DNA of 8,159 nt from DATKDF01 sp035512795 (GCA_035512795.1 DATKDF010000269.1:1-8159), one strand, 5' to 3'; counted from the stretch's first letter, positions 1 through 6,636 are shown. Notes: generated by a model from the letters alone, not told the origin. Program-made: numbers and translations.

Positions 1-170
1 AGCGGATCGAACAGGCGCCGATCGACAAGCTGATCGTGACCAACACGATTCCGCTCAGTCCCGAGCGCGCGGCCACCGACAAGGTGGTCGTCCTGTCGGT
101 GGCGCGGCTGCTGGCGCAGGCCGTTCGCAGCATTCACGAAGAGACGTCGGTCTCGAAGCTGTTCGTGTGA
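1..170 (+). CDS. prs: Ribose-phosphate pyrophosphokinase (PRPP synthetase), C-terminal part
   Basis: Only the last 55 complete codons are present (frame from position 3, TGA at 168-170); the rest lies upstream of the window. The translation contains IDKLIVTNTIP, then ATDKVVVLSVARLLAQAV and ends SVSKLF, the typical C-terminal end of the bacterial PRPP synthetase family. The enzyme makes 5-phosphoribosyl 1-diphosphate from ribose 5-phosphate and ATP in the cytosol, feeding purine, pyrimidine, NAD, His and Trp synthesis. The catalytic loop and PRPP-binding motif are outside the window and cannot be checked. The next gene, rplY, starts 28 nt downstream; prs-rplY-pth is a common bacterial order, which supports the call. 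Confidence 0.93.
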   Translation, partial: RIEQAPIDKLIVTNTIPLSPERAATDKVVVLSVARLLAQAVRSIHEETSVSKLFV

Positions 171-198
171 GGGACCGGAAGAAGCAGGCGAGGACGAG

Positions 199-855
199 AT
201 GGATACGACGCTGGTAGCAGAACGCCGGACGAGCGACGGCGGCAACGTGGCGGGGCGCCTGCGGCGCAGCGGCCGGATTCCGGCCGTGGTCTACGGCGGG
301 GGCGGCGCGGCCGAGTCGGTATCGGTCGACCCGAAGGAGTTGTCGCGGCTGCTGCACTCGCAGTCGGGCGTCAACACCCTCATCGCGCTCAAACTCGACG
401 ACGGGGAGGCGACGCGCGTGCTCGTGCGCGAGTACCAGTTGCACCCGGTCACCCACCGGTTGCTCCACGCCGATTTCTATCGGGTCGCGATGGACCGGGT
501 GCTGCGCGTCACGGTGCCGGTGCACCTGACCGGTGAGGCCAAGGGCATCAAGGCCCAGGGCGGCGTGCTCGACTTCGTGCACCGTGAGCTGACCATCGAG
601 TGTCTGCCGGGGGACATTCCGGAGCACATCACGGTGGACGTGACGGACCTGATGATCGGCGAGGGTGTGCGCGTGCGCGACCTCGCCGTCGACGCGCGAT
701 GGATGGCGGTGAGCGAGCCCGAGATGCTGCTCGTCCATGTCGTGGCACCGCGCGCCGAGCCCGAGCCGGAAGTGGCCGAGGTGGCGCCGGCGGCGACGGC
801 CGAGCCGGAGGTCATCAAGAAGGGCAAGCCGGACGAGGCCGACGGGAAAGAGTAG
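199..855 (+). CDS. rplY: 50S ribosomal protein L25, long general-stress (CTC/TL5) form
   Basis: This 218-residue protein binds 5S rRNA in the large subunit. Residues about 4-93 are the L25 domain: AGRLRRSGRIPAVVYGGG at about 18-35 and HPVTHRLLHADFYRV at 82-96 are typical. Residues about 100-183 match the TL5/CTC C-terminal beta domain, with GEAKGIKAQGGVLDF (112-126) and the conserved LPGDIPEHITVDV (136-148). So it is the long form, not the single-domain form of E. coli L25 (about 94 residues). The tail from 184 onward is low-complexity, rich in Glu, Pro and Ala and ends with Lys/Asp/Glu, probably disordered. The ATG at 199 is preceded by GAGG at 190-193 with a 5-nt spacer. It sits between prs and pth, a common arrangement. 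Function is from family knowledge; the domain calls are read from the translation. Confidence 0.95.
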   Translation: MDTTLVAERRTSDGGNVAGRLRRSGRIPAVVYGGGGAAESVSVDPKELSRLLHSQSGVNTLIALKLDDGEATRVLVREYQLHPVTHRLLHADFYRVAMDRVLRVTVPVHLTGEAKGIKAQGGVLDFVHRELTIECLPGDIPEHITVDVTDLMIGEGVRVRDLAVDARWMAVSEPEMLLVHVVAPRAEPEPEVAEVAPAATAEPEVIKKGKPDEADGKE

Positions 856-863
856 CCGACGCC

Positions 864-1436
864 GTGAAACTCGTCGCGGGCCTCGGCAATCCCGGCGACC
901 GTTACCGCGGCACCCGGCACAACGTCGGTTTCGAGGTCGTCGACCTCCTGGCGGGCCGGCACGGGTTGGCGTTCGAGGCCGCGCCGGCCGACGCGCTGCA
1001 GGCCCGGTGGCGGCACGGCGACCGGATCGTGTGGCTGGTCAAGCCGCTGACGTTCATGAACGTCAGCGGGGAGGCCGTCGGGGCGCTCGTGCGGTACTAC
1101 CGCGTCGAGCTCACCGACGTCCTCGTTGTCTGCGATGATGTGAGCCTGCCGCTCGGGAAGCTGCGCGCGCGGGCCCGGGGGACCGAGGGCGGGCACAACG
1201 GGCTGCGGTCGGTGGCCGGGCACCTCGGCACGATTGACTATCCGCGGCTGCGCGTGGGCGTCGGCCGCGGGGATGACCGGCGCGACCTGGCCGACCATGT
1301 GCTGGCCCGGTTCGACCCGGATGAACGGACCGGGAGTGAAGACGCGATTGCCCGGGCGGCCGACGCGGTCGAGACGTGGATCGACGCCGGCCTGGAGCGT
1401 GTGATGAACACGTTCAATCGCGAGGCACGAGACTGA
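864..1436 (+). CDS. pth: Peptidyl-tRNA hydrolase
   Basis: Pth cleaves the ester bond of peptidyl-tRNAs released prematurely from ribosomes, recycling tRNA. The reading frame stays open upstream to an ATG at 600 inside rplY, but the family N-terminus begins at the GTG at 864: initiator then KLVAGLGNPGDRYRGTRHNVG. This gives 190 residues, the usual length. Catalytic and substrate-binding residues of E. coli Pth are all present: N9 (GLGNPG), H19 (TRHNVGF), N66 (FMNVSG), D91 (CDD) and N112 (GGHNG). The start lies 8 nt after the rplY stop; a GGGAAAGAG stretch over the rplY end may serve as a weak ribosome site. Downstream the stop codon is embedded in a hairpin (1435-1452). Confidence 0.96.
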   Translation: MKLVAGLGNPGDRYRGTRHNVGFEVVDLLAGRHGLAFEAAPADALQARWRHGDRIVWLVKPLTFMNVSGEAVGALVRYYRVELTDVLVVCDDVSLPLGKLRARARGTEGGHNGLRSVAGHLGTIDYPRLRVGVGRGDDRRDLADHVLARFDPDERTGSEDAIARAADAVETWIDAGLERVMNTFNREARD

Positions 1437-1452
1437 TCGTCATGCGACGATC
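1435..1452 (+). other. Hairpin overlapping the pth stop codon
   Basis: GATCGTC (1435-1441) and GACGATC (1446-1452) form a perfect 7-bp stem around the 4-nt loop ATGC. The 5' arm includes the last two bases of the pth TGA. No run of T follows, so it is not a standard intrinsic terminator. It may separate pth from the rpsF leader, affect mRNA processing, or be chance; it is only 6 nt upstream of the rpsF leader structure. Confidence 0.35.
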
Positions 1453-1458
1453 GATCGA

Positions 1459-1503
1459 CTCCTTGCCGTCGCCTGGGGCGACGGCCTGATGTCCAGAAGG
1501 AGG
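1459..1503 (+). promoter_or_regulatory. Candidate S6:S18-binding leader of the rpsF operon, enclosing the rpsF Shine-Dalgarno
   Basis: An outer helix pairs CTCCTT (1459-1464) with AAGGAG (1497-1502). An inner perfect 8-bp stem, GCCGTCGC (1465-1472) with GCGACGGC (1478-1485), stacks directly on it and closes the 5-nt loop CTGGG. The 3' side carries an 11-nt bulge, CTGATGTCCAG (1486-1496). The outer 3' arm is the rpsF Shine-Dalgarno AGGAGG (1498-1503), so the fold would hide the ribosome site. Many bacteria have an S6:S18 complex-binding motif just upstream of rpsF made of a stem, a bulge holding a CCG trinucleotide and a hairpin, through which S6:S18 represses its own translation. Position and layout match. 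The bulge here reads CCA at 1493-1495 rather than CCG, so the match is imperfect. Binding is inferred, not shown. Confidence 0.7.
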
Positions 1504-1506
1504 ACC

Positions 1507-1977
1507 ATGAGTACCGCTCGTCAGTACGAACTCATCTACATCACGCCCCCCGAGACGACCGAAGAGGCGCTCGGGGAACTGCACCAGCTGGTGGCCGACA
1601 CGGTGGGCCGCTTCGGCGCCGTCATCGAGCGGACCGAGAACTGGGGCCGCCGGCGTCTCGCCTACGAGATCAGCCGCCATCGCGAGGGCACCTACGTCCT
1701 CGAGGTCATCAACGGCCCGGCCTCCCTCGTGACGGAACTCGATCGCCGGCTGCGGGTGAGCGATCTGGTCATCCGGCACCTCGTGGTGCGGGTGGACGAG
1801 GATCTGGCGGCCGCCGAGCGGGCCGGATCGCGGCGCAAGCAGTCGTCGGTGGCGCGGCGCACGCGGCGCGGGTTGCCGCCCGAGCGGACCGAGGGCGAAC
1901 GACGCGGTACCGACGACGACCGTGACGACGACGATCACGACGAACGGCCCGGCCGGGGCCTGCGGGGGGAGCGATGA
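1507..1977 (+). CDS. rpsF: 30S ribosomal protein S6 with a long charged C-terminal tail
   Basis: S6 sits on the platform of the small subunit, bound as a pair with S18. Residues about 6-98 are the S6 fold: QYELIYITPP at the first strand, then RTENWGRRRLAYEISRHREG (42-61) and LRVSDLVIRHLVVR (82-95), all typical. The chosen ATG at 1507 directly follows the Shine-Dalgarno AGGAGG (1498-1503), with a short 3-nt spacer. An in-frame ATG at 1489 lies in the leader, before the Shine-Dalgarno, and adds residues foreign to the family. The protein has 156 residues, against roughly 95-135 for common S6. The extra part, about 100-156, is first strongly basic (RRK, RRTRR) and then acidic (mostly Asp at 136-146), probably disordered. 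The stop overlaps the rpsR start by 4 nt (ATGA). Confidence 0.95.
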   Translation: MSTARQYELIYITPPETTEEALGELHQLVADTVGRFGAVIERTENWGRRRLAYEISRHREGTYVLEVINGPASLVTELDRRLRVSDLVIRHLVVRVDEDLAAAERAGSRRKQSSVARRTRRGLPPERTEGERRGTDDDRDDDDHDERPGRGLRGER

Positions 1978-2258
1978 GCGACGACAGGGAGAGCCGAGGC
2001 GGCCGCGCGGGCGGCAAGAGTGAGCGTGGCGGCGGCAAGCGGACCTTCTTCCGCCGCCGGCGCGTGTGCAAGTTCTGTGTCGAGAAGATCGACTACATCG
2101 GCTACAAGGACGTGAAGCTGCTGACCCCCTTCATCCCCGAACGTGGCAAGATTCAGCCACGGCGGATTTCGGGTGTCTGCGCGCTGCACCAGCGCGCGCT
2201 GCAGGTGGCGATCAAGCGCGCCCGGCAGATTGCGCTGCTGCCGTACGTGGTCGACTGA
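1974..2258 (+). CDS. rpsR: 30S ribosomal protein S18, zinc-ligand (C+) form
   Basis: S18 is the partner of S6 on the 30S platform. The protein has 94 residues. Residues 1-22 form a Gly/Arg/Ser-rich tail; the S18 core follows, with CKFC at 32-35, DYKD-type DYIGYKDVKLLTPFI (40-54), GKIQPRRISGVCALHQR (58-74) and a basic helix IKRARQIALLPY (80-91). C32, C35, C69 and H72 make a complete CxxC...CxxH set, the putative zinc site that many S18 proteins have lost. The ATG overlaps the rpsF stop (ATGA at 1974-1977), and a G-rich stretch ending in GGGGAG (1966-1971) precedes it, so translation is probably coupled to rpsF. There is no ssb or priB gene between rpsF and rpsR. Confidence 0.97.
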   Translation: MSDDRESRGGRAGGKSERGGGKRTFFRRRRVCKFCVEKIDYIGYKDVKLLTPFIPERGKIQPRRISGVCALHQRALQVAIKRARQIALLPYVVD

Positions 2259-2285
2259 CGGCGCGCGGGTACGGGAGACATCAGC

Positions 2286-2753
2286 ATGTCGATAGAGGTC
2301 ATTCTGCGAGACCACGTCGAGCACCTCGGCCGCCGCGGCGAGATCGTCAAGGTGGCCAGCGGCTACGCGCGCAACTATCTGCTGCCGCGCAAGCTGGCCC
2401 TGGCGGTGACGGCCGAGAACAAGAAGCTCATCGAGCGCGAGCGGGCCAGGGCCGACGCGCGCGAAGCCGAAGAGCTGATGGAGGCCCAGGCGCTCCAGAC
2501 GCGGCTCGAGGCGGTCGAGCTGGTCATTGCGCGGCGCGTCGGCGAGAACGACACCCTGTACGGGTCGGTCACCTCGTCGGACGTCGCCGAGGCGCTGGCC
2601 ACGTGCCAGCTCGTCATCGATCGGCGCAGGATCCAGCTGCCCGATCCGATCAAGTCGCTCGGCGACCATGCCGTGCCGGTCAAGCTGCACCGCGAGGTGG
2701 TGGCCACCGTCACCGTCAAGGTCGTCGCCGAGGACGTCCCGACGACGGGCTGA
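2286..2753 (+). CDS. rplI: 50S ribosomal protein L9
   Basis: L9 binds 23S rRNA at the base of the L1 stalk and reaches out as a long dumbbell, helping to limit frameshifting. The 155-residue protein has the usual length. The N-terminal rRNA-binding domain carries the family signature at about 15-34, GRRGEIVKVASGYARNYLLP. A long charged connecting helix follows (about 41-75, rich in Glu, Arg, Lys and Ala). The C-terminal domain (about 80-150) includes GENDTLYGSVTSSDVAEAL (86-104) and IKSLGDHAVPVKLH (122-135), both characteristic. The ATG at 2286 is preceded by GGGAG at 2273-2277 with an 8-nt spacer. It lies 27 nt after rpsR; that spacer holds only the ribosome site. The stop is 7 nt before dnaB. 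Confidence 0.97.
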   Translation: MSIEVILRDHVEHLGRRGEIVKVASGYARNYLLPRKLALAVTAENKKLIERERARADAREAEELMEAQALQTRLEAVELVIARRVGENDTLYGSVTSSDVAEALATCQLVIDRRRIQLPDPIKSLGDHAVPVKLHREVVATVTVKVVAEDVPTTG

Positions 2754-2760
2754 GGTCCCC

Positions 2761-4122
2761 ATGTCCGACCGCACGCTGCCGCACAACCTCGAGGCGGAGC
2801 GCTGCGTGCTGGGCGCGATCCTCATTAACAATCCGGCCTTCAACCAGGCGGCCGAGATTGTCGATGCCGACGACTTCTTCCGGGACGCGCATCGCCGCAT
2901 CTTCGAGAAGATGGTCACCCTCACCGATCGGAACGAACCGGTCGACCTCGTCACGCTCAAGGACGAGCTGACCCGGTCGAACGACATCGACGACGTCGGC
3001 GGGCCGGCCTACATCGCCGCGCTCACCGACGGCGTGCCGCGCTCCGCCAACGTCGAGTACTACGCCCGCATCGTCAAGGAGAAGGCCACCCTCCGGCGTC
3101 TCATCCAGTCGGCCACCGACGTCCTGCGGCGCGCCTACGATGCCGAGGAGGACGCCGACGACCTGCTCGACGAAGCCGAGAAGTCCATCTTCCAGATCGC
3201 CGAGCATCGGCTGCGGCAGGGCTTCGTGCCGCTCAGCCAGCTGGTCGGGACGGGCTACCAGCTCATCGAGCAGCTCCAGGAGCACAAGGGGCTCGTCACC
3301 GGCGTGCCGAGCGGGTTTCTCGATCTCGACGAGATGACGTCGGGATTTCAGAAGTCCGACCTGGTCATCATCGCCGCGCGGCCATCAATGGGCAAGACGA
3401 GCCTCGTCCTCAACATGGCGCTCCACTGCGGAATCGAGGCCGGCAAGACCGTCGGCATTTTCAGCCTCGAGATGTCGAAGGAGCAGCTGTTCATGCGCAT
3501 GCTCACGGCCGAAGCCCGGGTCGATGCGCACCGGTTCCGTGGCGGGTACCTCGGCGAACAGGACTACGCGCGACTCGTGGACGCGTTCGGGCGGCTGCAC
3601 GACGCGAAGGTCTTCATCGACGACTCGCCGGGGGTCGGCATCCTCGAGATGCGCGCCAAGTCGCGCCGGCTCAAGCTCGAGCATGGTCTCGACCTGCTCG
3701 TCGTCGACTACCTCCAGCTGATGCAGGGCCGCGGCCGCTTCGACAACCGGCAGCAGGAGCTCGCGTCGATTTCGCGGTCGCTGAAGATCCTGGCCAAAGA
3801 ACTGCACATTCCGATCCTCGCCCTGAGCCAGCTCAGCCGCGCCCCCGAGGCGCGCGGCGACCACCGGCCGCAGTTGTCGGACCTCCGCGAATCGGGCGCC
3901 CTCGAGCAGGACGCCGACGTCGTGCTGTTCATCTTCCGCGAGGACATGTATCAGAGCGACGGTGAGCGCAACCCCGAGTCGGAAGGCACGGCCGAACTGA
4001 TCATCGGCAAGCAGCGCAACGGGCCGACCGGCACCGCACGCGTCGCGTTCCTCAAGCAGTACACGCGATTCGAGAACCTGGCCCGCGGCGCCGGGTATGG
4101 ACGCGAGGCAGGCGAGGCGTGA
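2761..4122 (+). CDS. dnaB: Replicative DNA helicase DnaB
   Basis: DnaB is the hexameric 5'-3' helicase that unwinds DNA at the replication fork and recruits primase. The ATG at 2761 gives 453 residues, the normal length; the frame is open further upstream through rplI, but the family N-terminus (LPHNLEAERCVLGAIL) begins here, and GAGG at 2752-2755 precedes it. The N-terminal primase-interacting domain spans about 5-105 and the linker helix about 150-180. The RecA-like motor follows, with Walker A ARPSMGKTS (206-214), catalytic E237 in FSLEMS, Walker B LLVVDYLQL with D316, the SQLSR motif (356-360), DLRESGALEQDAD (374-386) and the arginine-finger region GKQRNGPTG (416-424). No intein interrupts the motor domain. 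It ends with a GTGA overlap into alr. Confidence 0.98.
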   Translation: MSDRTLPHNLEAERCVLGAILINNPAFNQAAEIVDADDFFRDAHRRIFEKMVTLTDRNEPVDLVTLKDELTRSNDIDDVGGPAYIAALTDGVPRSANVEYYARIVKEKATLRRLIQSATDVLRRAYDAEEDADDLLDEAEKSIFQIAEHRLRQGFVPLSQLVGTGYQLIEQLQEHKGLVTGVPSGFLDLDEMTSGFQKSDLVIIAARPSMGKTSLVLNMALHCGIEAGKTVGIFSLEMSKEQLFMRMLTAEARVDAHRFRGGYLGEQDYARLVDAFGRLHDAKVFIDDSPGVGILEMRAKSRRLKLEHGLDLLVVDYLQLMQGRGRFDNRQQELASISRSLKILAKELHIPILALSQLSRAPEARGDHRPQLSDLRESGALEQDADVVLFIFREDMYQSDGERNPESEGTAELIIGKQRNGPTGTARVAFLKQYTRFENLARGAGYGREAGEA

Positions 4123-5279
4123 TCCGGCCCACCGAGGCCGTCGTCCGGCTCGATGCCATCACTCACAACTTTCGCGCCCTCCGGGAGCTCATCGATCGCG
4201 AGGCCGGCCAGACGGCATCGGCCTCTGCCGAGCCGGTGCGCCCGCCGATTCTGGCGGTCGTCAAGGCCAATGCGTACGGGCATGGCGCCGTCGACGTGGC
4301 CCGCACGCTCGAAGCGGCCGGCGCGGGCATGCTCGCCTGCGCCGACATCGACGAGGGCGTCGCGCTGCGGCAGGGCGGCGTCCGCGCGCCGATTCTCGTC
4401 TTCGGCGCGCTCAGCGTGAGCGACCTCGACGGGCTCTTCGACCACGACCTGACGCCGACCGTCTCGACGCCCGGCGCCATCCGGGCGCTCGCGCGCGCGG
4501 CCGAAGCCCGCGGCACGCGCGTCGGCTGCCACCTGAAGATCGACACGGGCATGAATCGCCTCGGTTTCCGGCACGACAACCTTCGCCGGACCGTGCCGCC
4601 CCTGTTCGGACATGCGCACCTGGAGATTGCGGCCGTCTACACCCACTTTGCGACGGCCGACCAGCCCGAGTCGCCGTTTCTCGACGAGCAACGCGGGCGT
4701 TTCGATCGGGCGTGTGCCGCGCTCGGCGCGCTCGGCCTGCGGCGGGTCGACCGCCACGCGGCCAACTCGGCGGCGCTGCTCCGCGACAGGCGCACGTGGT
4801 ACGACGCCGTCCGCCCCGGGCTGCTGCTCTACGGTGTCGTGCCGCCGCCGCTTTCGGCCGCCGACCTCGGCCTGCGACCTGCCCTGTCACTCGTCAGCCG
4901 TATCGTGGCGGTCAAGGGCGTGCGGGCCGGCGAGGGCGTCGGATACGGCCTGCGCTGGACGCCCGACGGGCCGGCGACGATTGCCATCGTGCCGGCCGGT
5001 TACGCCGACGGGCTCGACACGCGCCTGTCGGGCCGCGGGGTGGCGCTCGTGCGCGGCCGGCGGGTGCCCATCGTGGGGGCCGTCTCGATGGATATGCTGT
5101 CGATTGACGTGACCGGCCTGGATGTCTCGCCGGGTGACGAGGTCGTCCTGATCGGCGCGCAGGGGCAGGACGAGATCACGGCGCGCGAGATGGCGGCGGC
5201 GATCGGCACCATCCCCTGGGAAGTACTGTGCCGCCTGGGCAGCCGCATCCAGCGCCGGTACGAGGCAGGCGATCGATGA
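4119..5279 (+). CDS. alr: Alanine racemase
   Basis: This PLP enzyme interconverts L- and D-alanine, supplying D-Ala for peptidoglycan. The GTG start at 4119 overlaps the dnaB stop (GTGA); GAGG at 4105-4108 may serve as the ribosome site. The 386-residue product has the usual fold-type III barrel followed by a beta domain. AVVKANAYGHG carries the PLP lysine K49. HLKIDTGMNRLGF (138-150) holds R147, equivalent to the carboxylate-binding Arg. HAANSAA (213-219) and RPGLLLYG (232-239) contact PLP. The second catalytic base is Y276 in GEGVGYG; the more common VSYG reads VGYG here. SMDM (323-326) lines the substrate site. A small insertion rich in Ala, Ser and Gln (about 28-42) precedes the PLP lysine strand. 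Its place after dnaB is common in bacteria. Confidence 0.97.
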   Translation: MIRPTEAVVRLDAITHNFRALRELIDREAGQTASASAEPVRPPILAVVKANAYGHGAVDVARTLEAAGAGMLACADIDEGVALRQGGVRAPILVFGALSVSDLDGLFDHDLTPTVSTPGAIRALARAAEARGTRVGCHLKIDTGMNRLGFRHDNLRRTVPPLFGHAHLEIAAVYTHFATADQPESPFLDEQRGRFDRACAALGALGLRRVDRHAANSAALLRDRRTWYDAVRPGLLLYGVVPPPLSAADLGLRPALSLVSRIVAVKGVRAGEGVGYGLRWTPDGPATIAIVPAGYADGLDTRLSGRGVALVRGRRVPIVGAVSMDMLSIDVTGLDVSPGDEVVLIGAQGQDEITAREMAAAIGTIPWEVLCRLGSRIQRRYEAGDR

Positions 5280-6631
5280 AGGTCCGCACCGTCTTCGCGT
5301 GCCAGCAGTGTGGCGCGCAGTCGCAGAAGTGGCTCGGCCGCTGCCCGGACTGCGGTGCCTGGAACTCGTTTGTCGAAGAGCGGCAGGGCAGTGAGGCGCC
5401 CGCCCCGAGCCAGCCCACGCTCGGGGGACGCCGGGCGACGCGCTACGCCGAGGTCGACACCATCGTCGCCGAGCGGATGTCGACGGGCATCACCGAGTTC
5501 GATCGGGTACTCGGCGGTGGCGTGGTCCCCGGGTCGCTGGTCCTGCTCGGTGGCGAACCGGGCATTGGCAAGTCGACCCTGCTCCTTCAGGCCGCGGCGC
5601 ACTTTGCGGGTGCCGTCGGTCCGGTGCTCTACTGTTCGGCCGAGGAATCCGAACAGCAGGTCAAGCTGCGCGGCGAGCGGCTGGGCGTGGCCGATGCGCC
5701 GCTCTATCTGATGGCCGAAACCTGCGTCGAGCGACTCATCGAGGAAGTCGATCGGCTCAGGCCCTCGCTCGTCGTCGTCGACTCGATTCAGACCGTGTTC
5801 TCGACCAGGCTCAACTCGGCGCCCGGCACGGTCGGGCAGGTCCGGCAGGCGGCCACCGATCTGTTGTTTCTGGCCAAGGGCCGTGGCGTGCCGATCGTGC
5901 TCGTGGGACACGTGACCAAGGATGGCAGCCTGGCCGGCCCCAAGGTGCTCGAGCATGTCGTCGACACGGTGTTGTATTTCGAAGGCGAGCCGCACCACGC
6001 GCATCGCATCGTCCGGGCCGTCAAGAACCGGTTCGGTGCGGCCAACGAGCTCGGGGTGTTCGAGATGACGGGCACGGGCCTCGTGGCCGTGGCCAACCCG
6101 TCGCGGCTGTTTCTGTCCGAACGGCCGGCGAGCGTTCCCGGGTCGGCGGTGCTGGCGGCGATCGAGGGCTCGCGGCCGATCCTGGTCGAGATTCAGGCGC
6201 TCGTGAGCGGGTCGTCGTACGGGCAGGCGCGGCGAACGGCCAGCGGTCTCGATCCGAATCGCGTCGCGCTGCTCCTGGCCGTGCTCGACAAGCGCGCCGG
6301 CCAGAACCTGTCGGCCGACGACGTGTACGTGAACGTGGCTGGCGGCCTGTCGATCGACGAGCCAGCCGCCGATCTGGCCATTGTCGCGGCGGTGTCGTCG
6401 AGCCTTCGCAATCGTGCGCTCCCGCCGGATGTCGTCATCTTCGGCGAAGTCGGGCTGGCGGGTGAAGTCCGGGCGGCCACCCAGGCGGCGCCCCGGCTGC
6501 GCGAAGCGGCGCAGCTCGGGTTTGCACGCTGTGTGGTGCCCGAGGGCAACGTGGCGGCGACCGACGTGCCGCCGGGGCTCGCCGTGATCGGCGTCCGGTC
6601 GGTGGGGGAAGCGCTCGACGCGCTCCTCTGA
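5276..6631 (+). CDS. radA: DNA repair protein RadA (Sms)
   Basis: RadA is a RecA-related helicase that processes branched recombination intermediates. The ATG at 5276 overlaps the alr stop (ATGA) and yields 451 residues, the family length; an upstream in-frame ATG at 5228 lies inside alr and adds residues unlike the family. The N-terminal zinc finger is complete: C9, C12, C23, C26 (CQQCGAQ...GRCPDCGAW). The RecA-like core has GGGVVPGS (80-87), Walker A GGEPGIGKST (92-101), Walker B LVVVDSIQT with D169, and the RadA-specific KNRFG motif at 250-254. A Lon-protease-like domain follows (about 275-451), including SGLDPNRVALLLAVLDKRAG and GEVGLAGEVRAA (390-401). It lacks the proteolytic role, as usual for RadA. 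No strong Shine-Dalgarno is visible, so coupling to alr is likely. Confidence 0.97.
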   Translation: MKVRTVFACQQCGAQSQKWLGRCPDCGAWNSFVEERQGSEAPAPSQPTLGGRRATRYAEVDTIVAERMSTGITEFDRVLGGGVVPGSLVLLGGEPGIGKSTLLLQAAAHFAGAVGPVLYCSAEESEQQVKLRGERLGVADAPLYLMAETCVERLIEEVDRLRPSLVVVDSIQTVFSTRLNSAPGTVGQVRQAATDLLFLAKGRGVPIVLVGHVTKDGSLAGPKVLEHVVDTVLYFEGEPHHAHRIVRAVKNRFGAANELGVFEMTGTGLVAVANPSRLFLSERPASVPGSAVLAAIEGSRPILVEIQALVSGSSYGQARRTASGLDPNRVALLLAVLDKRAGQNLSADDVYVNVAGGLSIDEPAADLAIVAAVSSSLRNRALPPDVVIFGEVGLAGEVRAATQAAPRLREAAQLGFARCVVPEGNVAATDVPPGLAVIGVRSVGEALDALL

Positions 6632-6636
6632 CGCGG

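Noticed and set aside
600..863. An N-terminal extension of Pth from the ATG at 600
   Set aside because: It overlaps rplY in another frame and yields an Arg/Gly/Ala-rich stretch unlike any Pth; the family N-terminus begins at the GTG at 864.
1489..1506. An upstream ATG for rpsF at 1489
   Set aside because: It lies before the Shine-Dalgarno AGGAGG and inside the leader bulge; the ATG at 1507 follows the Shine-Dalgarno and gives the normal S6 N-terminus.
1912..1944. GAC-rich tract as a possible microsatellite or repeat array
   Set aside because: The run is short, interrupted (CGT, GAT, CAC, GAA) and in frame as an acidic tail of S6; no regular spacers or longer repeats are present.
2527..2760. 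A long N-terminal extension of DnaB within rplI
   Set aside because: The added residues are Arg/Ser/Pro-rich out-of-frame translation of rplI; the conserved DnaB start begins at 2761.
1935..2987. A 350-residue minus-strand open frame over rpsR, rplI and the dnaB start
   Set aside because: It runs antisense across three recognised genes, has no recognisable domain or ribosome site, and is explained by codon bias.
2761..4122. Possible intein in dnaB, a frequent intein site
   Set aside because: The motor domain is continuous from Walker A to the arginine-finger region, at normal total length.
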